A stretch of 64,000 nt of DNA from Parasphingorhabdus sp. SCSIO 66989 (GCF_032852305.1 NZ_CP136594.1:1215501-1279500); one strand, 5' to 3'; counted from the first letter of the stretch, positions 18,668-27,408 are shown. Numbers and translations: made by a program. Notes: generated from the letters alone by a model not told the origin.

Positions 18668-19669
18668 ATGCCATCCCTTATGACCTCTACCCGCGGTACT
18701 TGGCGTGGCTTTCCGAAATCGCCGACCATCTCGGTACTTCTTTTGGGCGATGATTCGGCATTGGTAGACACGATTAGCGCGGATATTGAATCGGTCTTTG
18801 AAACCACGGCCAAGCATGCCATTTTGACTGAAAGCTTAGAGAGTGAGCTGGCAGACGATTCTGACCTGATATTCCTGCAATGCGATAGACAGGTCGTCGC
18901 GGGTCAGGCGTTTCTCGCCGCCCTTGCGCAACGGCCAGTGACTGCGCGTCCAGCCGTCATCATCCAATGCAGCCTCGAAACACTGGATGATCTTTTTCTG
19001 CTCGCGGAAAAGCTTGAGGCCGATATTCTGATTGGCCCGGACTCGGCAGAGAGAATTGTCTCGCTGACGAGCTTTGCCCGCCGCACCGGACTGCGTGAGG
19101 GCAATGATGACACCGCACAGAATCTACGCGAGTTGAATGAGAAAATAGCTGACTTTGCGAAGAAAATTGAACGCTTTGGACAGGCGCTCGACAATAAGGT
19201 CTTAACCGATTCGGCACCGCCGAAACCCGCGCAGCGCGGCATGACTGGCCGCTCCGCGGTTCGCCCAGACAATGATGCCTTTGATCCGGTCGACCCGAAA
19301 AGCGTCAGCGCACGAAAGGTGCGCCAGCTGATTGCGCAAAGACGGATGCGCGACCGTTTCTTTGACGGCGCTCTATTTGCCGATCCGGCCTGGGATATCT
19401 TGCTCGATCTCTACGCTGCGCATCTTGAGGAGGTGTCGATATCCGTTTCGAGCCTGTGTATCGCTGCTGCGGTACCGCCGACAACGGCGCTGCGCTGGGT
19501 ATCTCTGATGACACGCCACGGAATCCTGGAACGCAAACCTGATGATGAGGACAAGAGACGCGTCTACATTGTTCTGTCGCAGCAGGCATTAACTGCCATC
19601 AGTGGCTATTTTGCCCAGATGCGGGGTGATGAGGATTATCTCGATGCGGGATTTTTACCCGGCCTCTGA
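18668..19669 (+). CDS. Winged-helix (MarR-like) regulator with receiver-like N-terminal region
   Basis: This is a 333-residue protein. Residues about 20-140 (ISVLLLGDDSALVDTISADI onward) resemble a degenerate response-regulator fold without a clear phosphorylated aspartate. A coiled-coil-like helix (about 148-175, ELNEKIADFAKKIERFGQAL) and a polar linker follow. The C-terminal 100 residues form a winged helix: SSLCIAAAVPPTTALRWVSL as the helix-turn-helix and ERKPDDEDKRRVYIVL as the wing, as in MarR proteins. GGAG precedes the ATG. It stands alone between queF and tRNA-Val, and its targets are unknown. Confidence 0.75.
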   Translation: MPSLMTSTRGTWRGFPKSPTISVLLLGDDSALVDTISADIESVFETTAKHAILTESLESELADDSDLIFLQCDRQVVAGQAFLAALAQRPVTARPAVIIQCSLETLDDLFLLAEKLEADILIGPDSAERIVSLTSFARRTGLREGNDDTAQNLRELNEKIADFAKKIERFGQALDNKVLTDSAPPKPAQRGMTGRSAVRPDNDAFDPVDPKSVSARKVRQLIAQRRMRDRFFDGALFADPAWDILLDLYAAHLEEVSISVSSLCIAAAVPPTTALRWVSLMTRHGILERKPDDEDKRRVYIVLSQQALTAISGYFAQMRGDEDYLDAGFLPGL

Positions 19670-19681
19670 CCGAATAGGCAC

Positions 19682-19709
19682 TTGACCGCCGCGCCAAAAA
19701 GCCTAAATA
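19682..19709 (+). promoter_or_regulatory. Putative sigma-70 promoter for tRNA-Val
   Basis: TTGACC at 19682-19687 and TAAATA at 19704-19709 are separated by 16 bases. The expected start lies about 28 bases before the mature tRNA, in the gap after the winged-helix regulator. Confidence 0.45.
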
Positions 19710-19743
19710 CGCGCTCCTACCCGGTATTACGGTCATACAAGAT

Positions 19744-19819
19744 GGGCGATTAGCTCAGTTGGTAGAGCATCTCGTTTACACCGAGAGGGTCGGCAGTTCG
19801 AGCCTGTCATCGCCCACCA
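19744..19819 (+). tRNA. tRNA-Val (anticodon TAC)
   Basis: This is a 76-base cloverleaf. The acceptor arms GGGCGAT and ATCGCCC pair. The D stem is GCTC/GAGC. The anticodon stem TCTCG/CGAGA encloses the loop TTTACAC, giving anticodon TAC. The T arm GGCAG-TTCGAGC-CTGTC follows. The discriminator A and CCA are encoded at 19816-19819. It reads GUA and probably the other GUN valine codons. Confidence 0.97.
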
Positions 19820-19910
19820 TCTTGTCCCCCCAGAAACAGTTAAGTTTTGCTGTTTTCTATCAGCTTAAAAGACTGGCGTCTTTTGGGAGTGGGTAGCAAA
19901 TGGACAGCAT

Positions 19911-20036
19911 TCCTCCCCGCTTGCGGGGAGGGGAACCACCAGAGGTGGTGGAGGGGGCTATCCACTTGCTGCTTCACAAGTGGAAATCCCCCTCCGTCAG
20001 CGCTACGCGCTGCCACCTCCCCGTAAACGGGGAGGA
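19911..20036. repeat. CCTCCCC-type palindromic repeat, copy 2
   Basis: This copy has hairpin arms TCCTCCCCGCTTGCGGGGAG (left) and TCCCCGTAAACGGGGA (right). The right-hand half is identical over about 50 bases to the copy at 9007-9129. It ends exactly where the stop codon of the TlpA lipoprotein gene begins (20037) and separates it from tRNA-Val. Confidence 0.85.
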
Positions 20037-20663
20037 TTATTCGCGACCCTGCGCCAGCGTATCCTCCAACATTGATGCCGCTCTCACGCCGGTCCAATCC
20101 ATACCACCGAGCATCCGCCACACTTCCTTGCCTTGCGAATCATAGAGAATGGTCGTCGGCATAATCCCGGTGTTGATCGCAAAACCCAGCGCATTCTCTG
20201 TATCCAGATAAGGCTCCAGCCGGGTGAATTTCTTCTCAGCGAAAAATGGATCGACCAGTTCTGCCCCTTGATTGTCTTGCGAGACCACCAGTACCTGCAG
20301 GCGTTCCGCCTCGCGCTCTGCCAGTCGGTCCAGCGTCGGCATCTCAAACACACAGGGTGCACACCATGTCGCCCAGAGATTGACCAATAATGGTTTTCCG
20401 CGAAATTTAGCCAGTGTCACTGCGCTGCCATCGGGCGCTGTAAAGCTGACATCGGGCGCGGGCGTGCCGCGCTTGGTGATGTCGAGCTTGCCGGCCGGGC
20501 CCAGTCCCGGCGGGGGCGGCGGCTCGGGGCTCTCGCTGGTCGCGGCATTGTCTTGCTGCTTCGTTGCAGATTGCGTATCGCAGGCGGCCAGAGAAAATAG
20601 CAGCGCGAGAATCATAATCGGCGCTGACAATCGTGCGATAAAAGAGGACGGGACAGTGACCAT
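20037..20663 (-). CDS. TlpA-like thiol-disulfide oxidoreductase lipoprotein
   Basis: This 208-residue protein has a signal ending in the lipobox LFSLAACDT and a proline-rich linker. The thioredoxin-like domain begins near residue 60, with the redox motif WATWCAPC (about residue 95) and the cis-proline in GIMPTTI. It probably reduces or oxidises thiols on periplasmic proteins, for example in cytochrome c maturation. The chosen ATG at 20663 is the reverse of the argH ATG (both within CATG, 20661-20664). A start at 20615 would free the argH leader but leave a signal without a basic N-terminus. Confidence 0.88.
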   Translation of the reverse strand: MVTVPSSFIARLSAPIMILALLFSLAACDTQSATKQQDNAATSESPEPPPPPGLGPAGKLDITKRGTPAPDVSFTAPDGSAVTLAKFRGKPLLVNLWATWCAPCVFEMPTLDRLAEREAERLQVLVVSQDNQGAELVDPFFAEKKFTRLEPYLDTENALGFAINTGIMPTTILYDSQGKEVWRMLGGMDWTGVRAASMLEDTLAQGRE

Positions 20664-22062
20664 GGACAAAAGCTCCAACAGCATGTGGGGCGGGCGGTTC
20701 GCCGAGGGGCCTTCCGCCATCATGCAAGAGATAAATGCCTCCATCCCGTTCGACAAGGCATTGTGGCAACAGGACATTACCGGATCGCTGGCGCATGCGG
20801 CGATGCTGGCCCGCTGTGGCATCATTAGCAAGGCCGATGCCGAGCAGATCAAGATCGGTTTGCATCAGGTTGCCGAGGAATTTGCCGCCAATGGCGTTGA
20901 TGAGGACTGGTCGCTCGAAGACATTCATATGCATGTCGAGGCGCAGCTTCGTGCGACTATCGGCGAAGCCGCGGGGCGGCTGCATACGGCGCGCTCGCGC
21001 AATGATCAGGTCGCCACTGACCTGAAGCTATGGGTCCGTGATGCGATAGACCAGACAGATGCGGCACTGGCTGCGTTTCAGACGGTTTTGGTCGACCGCG
21101 CCGAGGAACATGCCGAAACCATCATGCCCGGCTTCACCCATTTGCAATCAGCCCAACCCGTGACCTTGGGCCACCATCTTATGGCCTATTATGAGATGAT
21201 CGAACGCGATCGTTCGCGCTTTGCCGATGCGCGGGGGCGGCTCAACCAGTCTCCTTTGGGCGCGGCGGCGTTGGCCGGAACCGGTTTCCCGATTGATCGT
21301 GAACAAACCGCAAAGGCGCTCGGTTTTGATGCGCCGACGCGCAACTCGCTGGACAGCGTATCCGACCGCGATTTCGCCATTGATTATCTGATGGCCGCGA
21401 GCCAGTGCGCGCTACATCTGTCGCGGCTGGCGGAAGAGATTATCATCTGGGCCAGCCAGCCCTATGGATTTGTTGCGCTTCCGGACAGCTTCTCGACCGG
21501 TTCGTCGATCATGCCGCAAAAGCGTAACCCCGATGCCGCTGAGCTTGTCCGTGCCCATTCTGCCCGGATTACCGGCTGTCTCCATGCGGTGATGATGACG
21601 ATGAAGGGCCTGCCGCTCGCCTATTCCAAGGATATGCAGAATGACAAGCCGCCGGTGTTCGAGGCAGAGGGCCTGCTTGCGCTGTCGCTGGCGGCGATGA
21701 CCGGGATGATGCGCGAAATGACCTTCCGCCCCGATGCAATGCGCGCCGCTGCCGAGCGTGGCTATGCCACCGCGACCGATCTGGCCGATTGGCTGGTGCG
21801 TGAGGCGGATATTCCCTTCCGCGAGGCGCACCATATCACCGGTGAAGCGGTCAAACTGGCAGAGCAGCAGGGCGTAGCGCTCGAGGCGCTGTCGCTCGAC
21901 GCCCTTAAAGCCATTGACGACCGCATTGATGATCGCGTCTTTTCGGTGCTGTCATTGGATGCCTCTGTCGCCAGCAGAAACTGCTATGGCGCGACCGCAC
22001 CGGATCGCGTAAGAGAACAGATCAATTCCGCGCGGCAAAGGCTCGCCGCATCAGCGCAATAA
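20662..22062 (+). CDS. argH: Argininosuccinate lyase
   Basis: This 466-residue enzyme splits argininosuccinate into arginine and fumarate, the last step of arginine synthesis. Start [16 protein letters not shown] is typical. [13 protein letters not shown] (about residue 110), the histidine in [12 protein letters not shown] (about 160) and the family signature [15 protein letters not shown] (about 280) are all present. It starts head-to-head with the TlpA gene with overlapping start codons, so its promoter must lie inside the TlpA coding region. It leads the run argH-lipoprotein-lysA-siroheme gene. Confidence 0.97.
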   Translation: MDKSSNSMWGGRFAEGPSAIMQEINASIPFDKALWQQDITGSLAHAAMLARCGIISKADAEQIKIGLHQVAEEFAANGVDEDWSLEDIHMHVEAQLRATIGEAAGRLHTARSRNDQVATDLKLWVRDAIDQTDAALAAFQTVLVDRAEEHAETIMPGFTHLQSAQPVTLGHHLMAYYEMIERDRSRFADARGRLNQSPLGAAALAGTGFPIDREQTAKALGFDAPTRNSLDSVSDRDFAIDYLMAASQCALHLSRLAEEIIIWASQPYGFVALPDSFSTGSSIMPQKRNPDAAELVRAHSARITGCLHAVMMTMKGLPLAYSKDMQNDKPPVFEAEGLLALSLAAMTGMMREMTFRPDAMRAAAERGYATATDLADWLVREADIPFREAHHITGEAVKLAEQQGVALEALSLDALKAIDDRIDDRVFSVLSLDASVASRNCYGATAPDRVREQINSARQRLAASAQ

Positions 22063-22074
22063 CGGAACATCGCA

Positions 22075-22338
22075 ATGACTCTTCATCGCAAACTGGTTGC
22101 CATAAAGACAATCTCGATCATCGCCTTGCCGATTCTGCTGGTCGGTTGCGGCAGCAAACGTGAATTGCAGCCGACCGCAGGTGCAGAGCTTCCGGCGAAA
22201 CCCTATGGTGCGGAGGAACAGCCGACCGCCAATGATCTGCTTGAGCCTTCGACCCAGGCACGCCCCGGGCGCAGCGTCGAGTTACGCCGCCGCTCGGAAG
22301 TGCGTGAAGATGATCCCTTCGACCTGCCGCCGGACTAA
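22075..22338 (+). CDS. Small lipoprotein, LptM-like
   Basis: This 87-residue protein carries a signal peptide and the lipobox LLVGCGSK (cysteine near residue 25). A proline-rich, charged tail follows with no folded domain apparent. Its size and the GCG(S/L)K start of the mature part resemble LptM/YifL, which in enterobacteria sits near lysine-pathway genes and helps LptD maturation. Here it lies 12 bases after argH and six before lysA. The LptM assignment is an analogy, not proven. Confidence 0.65.
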   Translation: MTLHRKLVAIKTISIIALPILLVGCGSKRELQPTAGAELPAKPYGAEEQPTANDLLEPSTQARPGRSVELRRRSEVREDDPFDLPPD

Positions 22339-22344
22339 ACAGCC

Positions 22345-23604
22345 ATGGACCATTTTCAGTTGAAGAACGGTGTGCTCCACGCCGAAGATATTCCCCTGAC
22401 CGAATTGGCCGAGATTTACGGCACGCCGGTCTATATCTATTCCGCCGCAACGCTGCGTCGCCATGCCCAGGTTTTCCGAGAGGCGCTAAAGCCTGCGGGC
22501 CGGGTGCACCTTGCCTTTGCGGTAAAGGCCAATCCCAATTTGGCGGTGCTGAACATCCTTGCTGATGAAGGCTATGGCGCCGATGTTGTCTCCGCTGGCG
22601 AATTGAACCGCGCTCTACAGGCGGGGGTTGCACCCGAAGATATTGTCTTTTCCGGCGTCGGCAAAACCGCCGATGAGATGCGCCATGGGCTGCAAACCGG
22701 TATTGGTCAGTTCAATATTGAGTCGGCCGAAGAAGGGCATGAGCTTGCCGCCATTGCCGCCGAGATGGGGCAGACGCCTGCGATTGCGTTGCGGGTTAAT
22801 CCCGATGTGGACGCTGCCACCCATGCCAAAATCTCGACGGGCAAAGCGGAGAACAAGTTTGGCGTGGCGATAGATCAGGCGCCGGCGCTTTATGCCGAAC
22901 TGTCGGCCAAGCCATCGCTCAATATGCGCGGCATCGCGGTGCATATTGGCAGCCAATTGCTGTCGCTCGATCCGCTGGAACAGGCTTTTGGCAAGGTCGG
23001 CGATCTGGTGCAGACGCTGCGTGGGCAAGGTCTCACGGTAAGCCATGTCGATCTCGGCGGTGGTCTGGGCGTACCCTATGCCCCGGGCGAGGTGCCACCA
23101 TCGCCTGCCGATTACGGCGCCATGGTCGCCCGCGTTACCCGTGACTGGGATGTGACGCTAATGTTCGAACCGGGCCGGGTGATTGCCGGTAATGCCGGGG
23201 TGATGCTGACACGGGTCATCCGGGTGAAGCAGGCGCTGGGCAATCCATTCGTGGTCGTGGATGGCGCGATGAATGATCTGGCTCGGCCTGCACTTTATGA
23301 CGCTTGGCATGATTTTGTCGCGGTACAGCCCAATGGCGAAACAATGGCCGCGCATATTGTCGGCCCTGTCTGCGAGACTGGCGATACCTTCGCCCGCGAT
23401 CGCGAGATTGATGCCGTGGCTGCTGGCGATCTCGCTATTTTCCGCACCGCCGGGGCCTATGGCGCAACATTGGCCAGCACTTATAACAGTCGCGCGCTTG
23501 TGCCGGAGGTTTTGGTCGATGGCAGCAATCACGCGCTGGTTGCGGATCGCATCGACCCGGCCACCATCATGGCCGCTGAGCGCGTACCCGAATGGCTCAA
23601 ATAA
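22345..23604 (+). CDS. lysA: Diaminopimelate decarboxylase
   Basis: This 419-residue PLP enzyme converts meso-diaminopimelate to lysine. The PLP lysine is in FAVKANPN (about residue 58), HIGSQL is near residue 200, the glycine-rich phosphate-binding run LGGGLGVPY near 240, and the substrate/dimer cysteine in GPVCETGDTF near 345. It is closely spaced after the small lipoprotein gene and six bases before the siroheme gene, so the four genes from argH are probably one operon. Confidence 0.97.
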   Translation: MDHFQLKNGVLHAEDIPLTELAEIYGTPVYIYSAATLRRHAQVFREALKPAGRVHLAFAVKANPNLAVLNILADEGYGADVVSAGELNRALQAGVAPEDIVFSGVGKTADEMRHGLQTGIGQFNIESAEEGHELAAIAAEMGQTPAIALRVNPDVDAATHAKISTGKAENKFGVAIDQAPALYAELSAKPSLNMRGIAVHIGSQLLSLDPLEQAFGKVGDLVQTLRGQGLTVSHVDLGGGLGVPYAPGEVPPSPADYGAMVARVTRDWDVTLMFEPGRVIAGNAGVMLTRVIRVKQALGNPFVVVDGAMNDLARPALYDAWHDFVAVQPNGETMAAHIVGPVCETGDTFARDREIDAVAAGDLAIFRTAGAYGATLASTYNSRALVPEVLVDGSNHALVADRIDPATIMAAERVPEWLK

Positions 23605-23610
23605 GAGGCG

Positions 23611-24387
23611 ATGCGCAGCTTTCCCATCTTTCTCGAGCTTGAAGGGCAGACGGTTATCCTGCTCGGCACCGGGGAAGCAGCAGATGCCAAGCGGAGACTC
23701 TATGCTCGTGCAGGCGCAGTGTTCACCGATGATGAAAACGCGGATGCCAGGATCGCGGTCGTTGCGCTCGAAGATGATGCCGAAGCGGAGGCCGCGGTAG
23801 CGCGGCTGAAAGCGCGCGGGCTATTGGTCAATGCCGTCGACCGCCCGCACTTGTGCGATTACACCACGCCCGCCATTGTTGATCGCAATCCGGTCACGAT
23901 TGCGATCGGTACCGGCGGCGCATCAGCAGGATTGGCCAAAGCGCTGCGCCAGCGTCTGGAGTCGCTCTTGCCGCAGAGTCTGGGGCAGTTGGCGCAGGCG
24001 CTTGCCAATGCCCGCAACGCCATGAAAGCGCGCTGGCCGGACGGTCTGACCCGGCGGCGGGCGATTGATGCGGCGTTGGGTGAGGGCGGGGTACTGGACC
24101 CCTTCTCCGCCAATGCTTCCGATGCAGTGGAAGTGTGGTTGCAGCAGGGAGAAGAGGGCGGCTCTGGTGGTCACCATGAGATACGCCTTGCCAGCCAAGA
24201 TCCTGATGACCTCTCCATCGGACAGGCGCGTTTGCTTGCAGGTGCTGATCTGGTGCTGTTGCACGGCGATATTGCGCCGGAGATCGTGGCCCGCGTGCGC
24301 GCCGATGCAATGGTTATCGAAGCCGATAGCGGTCAGCCTGCGCTTGGTGAAGATGCCCTGATTATTGCGCTCTACGCGCCCGACTAA
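23611..24387 (+). CDS. Precorrin-2 dehydrogenase/sirohydrochlorin ferrochelatase-like protein (CysG N-terminal type)
   Basis: This 258-residue protein begins with the Met8/CysG-N layout: FPIFLELEGQTVILLGTGEA as the NAD-binding region, then YTTPAIVDRNPVTIAIGTGG (about residues 85-105) and SAGLAKALRQRLESLLP. This enzyme makes sirohydrochlorin and inserts iron to give siroheme. The fused SAM methyltransferase of full CysG is absent, though roughly 110 C-terminal residues after the core keep a weakly similar LLAGADLVLLHGD segment. The binding loop reads GTGEAAD instead of the usual GGG. It overlaps the convergent thioesterase gene by four bases. Confidence 0.82.
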   Translation: MRSFPIFLELEGQTVILLGTGEAADAKRRLYARAGAVFTDDENADARIAVVALEDDAEAEAAVARLKARGLLVNAVDRPHLCDYTTPAIVDRNPVTIAIGTGGASAGLAKALRQRLESLLPQSLGQLAQALANARNAMKARWPDGLTRRRAIDAALGEGGVLDPFSANASDAVEVWLQQGEEGGSGGHHEIRLASQDPDDLSIGQARLLAGADLVLLHGDIAPEIVARVRADAMVIEADSGQPALGEDALIIALYAPD

Positions 24388-24809
24388 ACTTCGCGTTTGA
24401 GCAAAAAATTGAGCCGCGCCGCCGCGATGATTTTGTGCCTGTCCAACTGCCAGGCAACACTCTCCACATTGGCAACACGCTGGCCCAGCCGGGTAATCTT
24501 GCCGAGTGCAAAGGTGCGGTGCTGTCGTCCGCCGCGCATGAAATCGACGGTGACATTGACCGGTTTCAGCTGCGCCTTGGCCCCATCTTGCGCGATGCGT
24601 GCGCGAAGTGCTGAGTAAGCGGCGACCTCTAACAGTCCGGAAAGCGCGCCGCCATGCAGGAAACCCGGTCGTCCGGTGACGCCGGGGCCAAAATCATAGC
24701 TGATGACCGGCAGGCCATCCTCGAGCCCGGTCACGGTCATGCCCATATGATGCGCAAAGGGCGGCAACATCGCGACGATGCTTTCAATATCGGGGTCGTG
24801 TTCGGTCAT
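24384..24809 (-). CDS. PaaI-type hotdog-fold thioesterase (second gene of a pair)
   Basis: This 141-residue protein has the hotdog fold. Residues about 45-70 (GRPGFLHGGALSGLLEVAAY) contain the HGG block of PaaI-like acyl-CoA thioesterases, followed by VNVTVDFMRGG. The substrate is not known. Its ATG overlaps the stop of the upstream hotdog gene by four bases. The pair may act together, or as a heteromer. Confidence 0.87.
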   Translation of the reverse strand: MTEHDPDIESIVAMLPPFAHHMGMTVTGLEDGLPVISYDFGPGVTGRPGFLHGGALSGLLEVAAYSALRARIAQDGAKAQLKPVNVTVDFMRGGRQHRTFALGKITRLGQRVANVESVAWQLDRHKIIAAARLNFLLKREV

Positions 24810-25252
24810 GATGCAGAGACATCCAGATTGATAAAGGTGCCGGCGACATGGGCGACCGGATCATCCGGGTCACCATCATGGGCGATGCCGCGCACAAACG
24901 CGATAGAACGCTTGATCTGATAACACTCGCCGCGGCCATAGACTGTCGCTTTGGGTTTGGCGGCGCGCATATAATCGACGCGCAGGTCGAGCGTCACCTG
25001 TGGCCGAAAGGTGCCCAGCTTGGTCCAGACCGACAGGCTGGTGGCATTGTCCATCATGCTGATGATCGGGCCAGAAGCGAGAATGCCGGTTTCAGAATCA
25101 CCAACAAGCTCCTCGCGCCAGGGCAGTTTCAGCTCGACCCAGCCGACACCATGGTCATGATATTCCAGCCCGATATGGCCGCCATGGCCATGGCTGGAGA
25201 TAGTCTCGGTAAACAGCCTCGGATCAAACTCCCCGGTTCTTGCATCCGACAT
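24806..25252 (-). CDS. PaaI-type hotdog-fold thioesterase (first gene of a pair)
   Basis: This protein has 148 residues when started at MSDARTGEFD; an upstream TTG/ATG at 25297 would add 15. The block GPIISMMDNATSLSVW near residue 75 replaces HGG with the variant catalytic helix found in many PaaI relatives, and LDLRVDYMRAAKP matches the fold. It overlaps the second hotdog gene by ATGA, and the two share about 40 residues of similar layout. It is divergent from the peptide operon at 25399. Confidence 0.85.
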   Translation of the reverse strand: MSDARTGEFDPRLFTETISSHGHGGHIGLEYHDHGVGWVELKLPWREELVGDSETGILASGPIISMMDNATSLSVWTKLGTFRPQVTLDLRVDYMRAAKPKATVYGRGECYQIKRSIAFVRGIAHDGDPDDPVAHVAGTFINLDVSAS

Positions 25253-25398
25253 TAATGCATCCTTTTCATGCTGGCCTGGTGCCAATGTGTTCAGCATTAT
25301 GACGCAAACTTCATTCGTCGTAACGCACCTGTCTTCATATGCTCATTCGCGTCAAATCCAAGCGGATTATGGCCTTAAACGCATAAAGGAGAACCGTT

Positions 25399-25536
25399 GT
25401 GACATTGGAAGAAATCCCCGAATTCCCGGAAATGATTGGCAATTTTGGCGCTGTGACTTCGCAGGGCCTGAATATGCAGGCCAATGATGATCTGTGGATT
25501 GTTATCGCCATCGTGATTTTTGAAAGCGGATTCTAG
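25399..25536 (+). CDS. 45-residue peptide, possible modified-peptide precursor
   Basis: This short gene starts with GTG preceded by AAAGGAG at 25385-25391, a stronger ribosome site than most genes here. The peptide has an acidic N-terminal half (LEEIPEFPEM), a middle IGNFGAVTSQGLNMQ, and a hydrophobic C-terminus LWIVIAIVIFESGF after DD. It has no cysteine and no Gly-Gly cleavage site. It leads a tight three-gene unit with the two large proteins at 25553 and 26500. I recognise no family. A leader-plus-core peptide or a small membrane peptide are both possible. Confidence 0.55.
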   Translation: MTLEEIPEFPEMIGNFGAVTSQGLNMQANDDLWIVIAIVIFESGF

Positions 25537-25552
25537 GCCAGGGAAGGCAGAG

Positions 25553-26497
25553 GTGCATCTTCAGCCGGAAATAAGAGACTATGGCGCTGATGCGAAACTG
25601 CGCCACAGCCATGCTGATCTTGTCAAAGGCCATGCGGCGGCATGGCGTCGGCATCATGCGCTGAGACGCTGGCAGCCACTTCTGCTCGAGATGACGAAGA
25701 TTGCGAAAACAGGCGATGTTTTGCGCGCAGCCCGATATGGTTCATCCATCGTGGAGGATAAAGGGTTGGCGGGCGCGTTTATCAGCCATTGGTTGGCTGT
25801 GCTGCGAGCGCATCCCATGGCGGTGCCGAATTTGGCGGTTAATCGCAGCGGCAATGGGGTATCTGCCGTACTCTACCAGAACCTTCAAACAACATTGTCG
25901 CTGGTGAGTCTTTACCCTGATGCGGACGCTGACACGATTAGTTTTAGCAAGGGTGCCACGGTCTTTGCCCCGATCTATCCTGTGTCAGCACAGATACAAT
26001 GCTGGCATGAGGAAAAGGCTCAGTGCACCAGCAGATACGCCGTTCATAATGGCGCGCCAATTCAGCTGTCGGCTGCGGCGGTTTGTATTGATACCGATAG
26101 CGAAGCGATGCAGTTTCTCGGCGCTGATCAGCCGGGATTGCTGTTGCGATTGACCGTTGCTCCTCCGGATCGCCGCGGCCAATTGCAGCGGCATTATGCG
26201 ACGCAAGATGGCCGGTTGGTGCGGCTAACCACAGCGGATGCAAGGGAAACCCGACAAATGTTGTTACTGGCCGCCTTGCGCGCAATGGGTGCCGCGCATG
26301 CCTTGCCCCAGATGCTAAAGGCTTGCGATCAGCCATTGGCCGCCTTGCGCTGGCAGGCGATGCGTGAATGTCTGTCCACTGATATGCCTGGCGCGCTGGC
26401 GCAGTTGGAAACGATGGCGAGCAAAGATGAAGATGCGCAGATACGCACCATGGCTGCGGCATTGATGCGGCAAATCGCTGAAAAGAAGGTGGCCTGA
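25553..26497 (+). CDS. Uncharacterised protein, apparent paralogue of the next gene with degenerate metal site
   Basis: This protein has 314 residues from the GTG at 25553, which follows GGGAAGG; a TTG at 25520 overlapping the peptide gene is an alternative. The central region (about residues 120-215, FSKGATVFAPIYPVSAQIQC and LLLRLTVAPPDRRG) looks like a beta-sandwich. The C-terminal 100 residues are helical, HEAT-like repeats (AALRAMGAAHALPQMLKACD, LRWQAMREC). The order of elements parallels the next protein, but the His cluster found there is absent. I recognise no family. Confidence 0.7.
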   Translation: MHLQPEIRDYGADAKLRHSHADLVKGHAAAWRRHHALRRWQPLLLEMTKIAKTGDVLRAARYGSSIVEDKGLAGAFISHWLAVLRAHPMAVPNLAVNRSGNGVSAVLYQNLQTTLSLVSLYPDADADTISFSKGATVFAPIYPVSAQIQCWHEEKAQCTSRYAVHNGAPIQLSAAAVCIDTDSEAMQFLGADQPGLLLRLTVAPPDRRGQLQRHYATQDGRLVRLTTADARETRQMLLLAALRAMGAAHALPQMLKACDQPLAALRWQAMRECLSTDMPGALAQLETMASKDEDAQIRTMAAALMRQIAEKKVA

Positions 26498-26499
26498 AT

Positions 26500-27408
26500 A
26501 TGGCGCTCGATATCAGCCGAACCGCTGATGTATCGCTCTCACTGGCCGAAGCGCTGGAGGCTTTTGATGCTCTGGCGCCATCCGTCGAAAGTGAGGAACA
26601 AAGGGATCTGGCGGCGGATATTCTCGCGCGCCTGGCGCTGGATCGCGACTGTATCAGTGATGCAGCCATAGCCGAGCTCAAGCAATATCATAGCGCCAAG
26701 ATAGCAACTGAATCTTATGGTCAGCGGCAATATGGACCGCAGGTCATTATGCTGGGTGAACCACGACCGGGTTGGTTCCTACGCGCCAATATCTGGCCTG
26801 CAAAACCCGATTATGCGGTCAAGGCGAGTGGCGAGGCAGCCTTTTTCTATGGCCTGCCGCATGACCATAATTTTGATTTCCTCACCATCGGCTATCATGG
26901 CCCCGGCTATGTCAGCGACTATTATGAGCAGGACTATGGAAGCCTGGCCGGCTTTCGCGGCGAACCGGCGGGGCTGCGTTTTGTTGAGCGCTCACGGCTC
27001 AGCGAGGGGCGGATGCTGCATTATCGCAAACATCGCGATGTCCATTGCCAATATCCGCCTGAAGCCCTGTCGATATCGCTCAATCTGATGCTGACCGCAT
27101 GGGATCAGCCATGGACCGACCAATATAGCTATGATCTTGAGCGCAATCGCATCGGTCATATTCTGAGTTTTGGAGCCAGCGATATATTGCTGCGTCTCGC
27201 AGTTGATAGCGGCTTGGGTGACGGTCTCGAGCTGGCGGAAACGGTTATGCAAAAGCACCCAAGCCATCGATTACGCAGTGTCGCATTGGATGCCCTCTAT
27301 CATCACTTCGCCGATAATCCTCGCCAGCAAAATGCTTTACTCGATAAGGCGCTCTCGTCGGATAGCGCGTTGCTCATTGGCGAAGCGGAACGATTAAGCG
27401 GCGTTTGA
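26500..27408 (+). CDS. Uncharacterised protein with cupin-like histidine motif and HEAT-like C-terminus
   Basis: This protein has 302 residues. About 85 helical N-terminal residues are followed by a beta-rich core. The core holds LPHDHNFDFLTIGYHGPGY (about residues 124-142) and KHRDVHCQYPPEALSISLN (about 181-199). The H-x-H and later H spacing is what cupin-fold iron dioxygenases use to bind metal. The C-terminus (LRLAVDSGLGDGLELAETVM onward) is helical and repeat-like. It starts two bases after the previous stop. An oxygenase acting on the 45-residue peptide is an inference. The family is not one I can name. Confidence 0.72.
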   Translation: MALDISRTADVSLSLAEALEAFDALAPSVESEEQRDLAADILARLALDRDCISDAAIAELKQYHSAKIATESYGQRQYGPQVIMLGEPRPGWFLRANIWPAKPDYAVKASGEAAFFYGLPHDHNFDFLTIGYHGPGYVSDYYEQDYGSLAGFRGEPAGLRFVERSRLSEGRMLHYRKHRDVHCQYPPEALSISLNLMLTAWDQPWTDQYSYDLERNRIGHILSFGASDILLRLAVDSGLGDGLELAETVMQKHPSHRLRSVALDALYHHFADNPRQQNALLDKALSSDSALLIGEAERLSGV

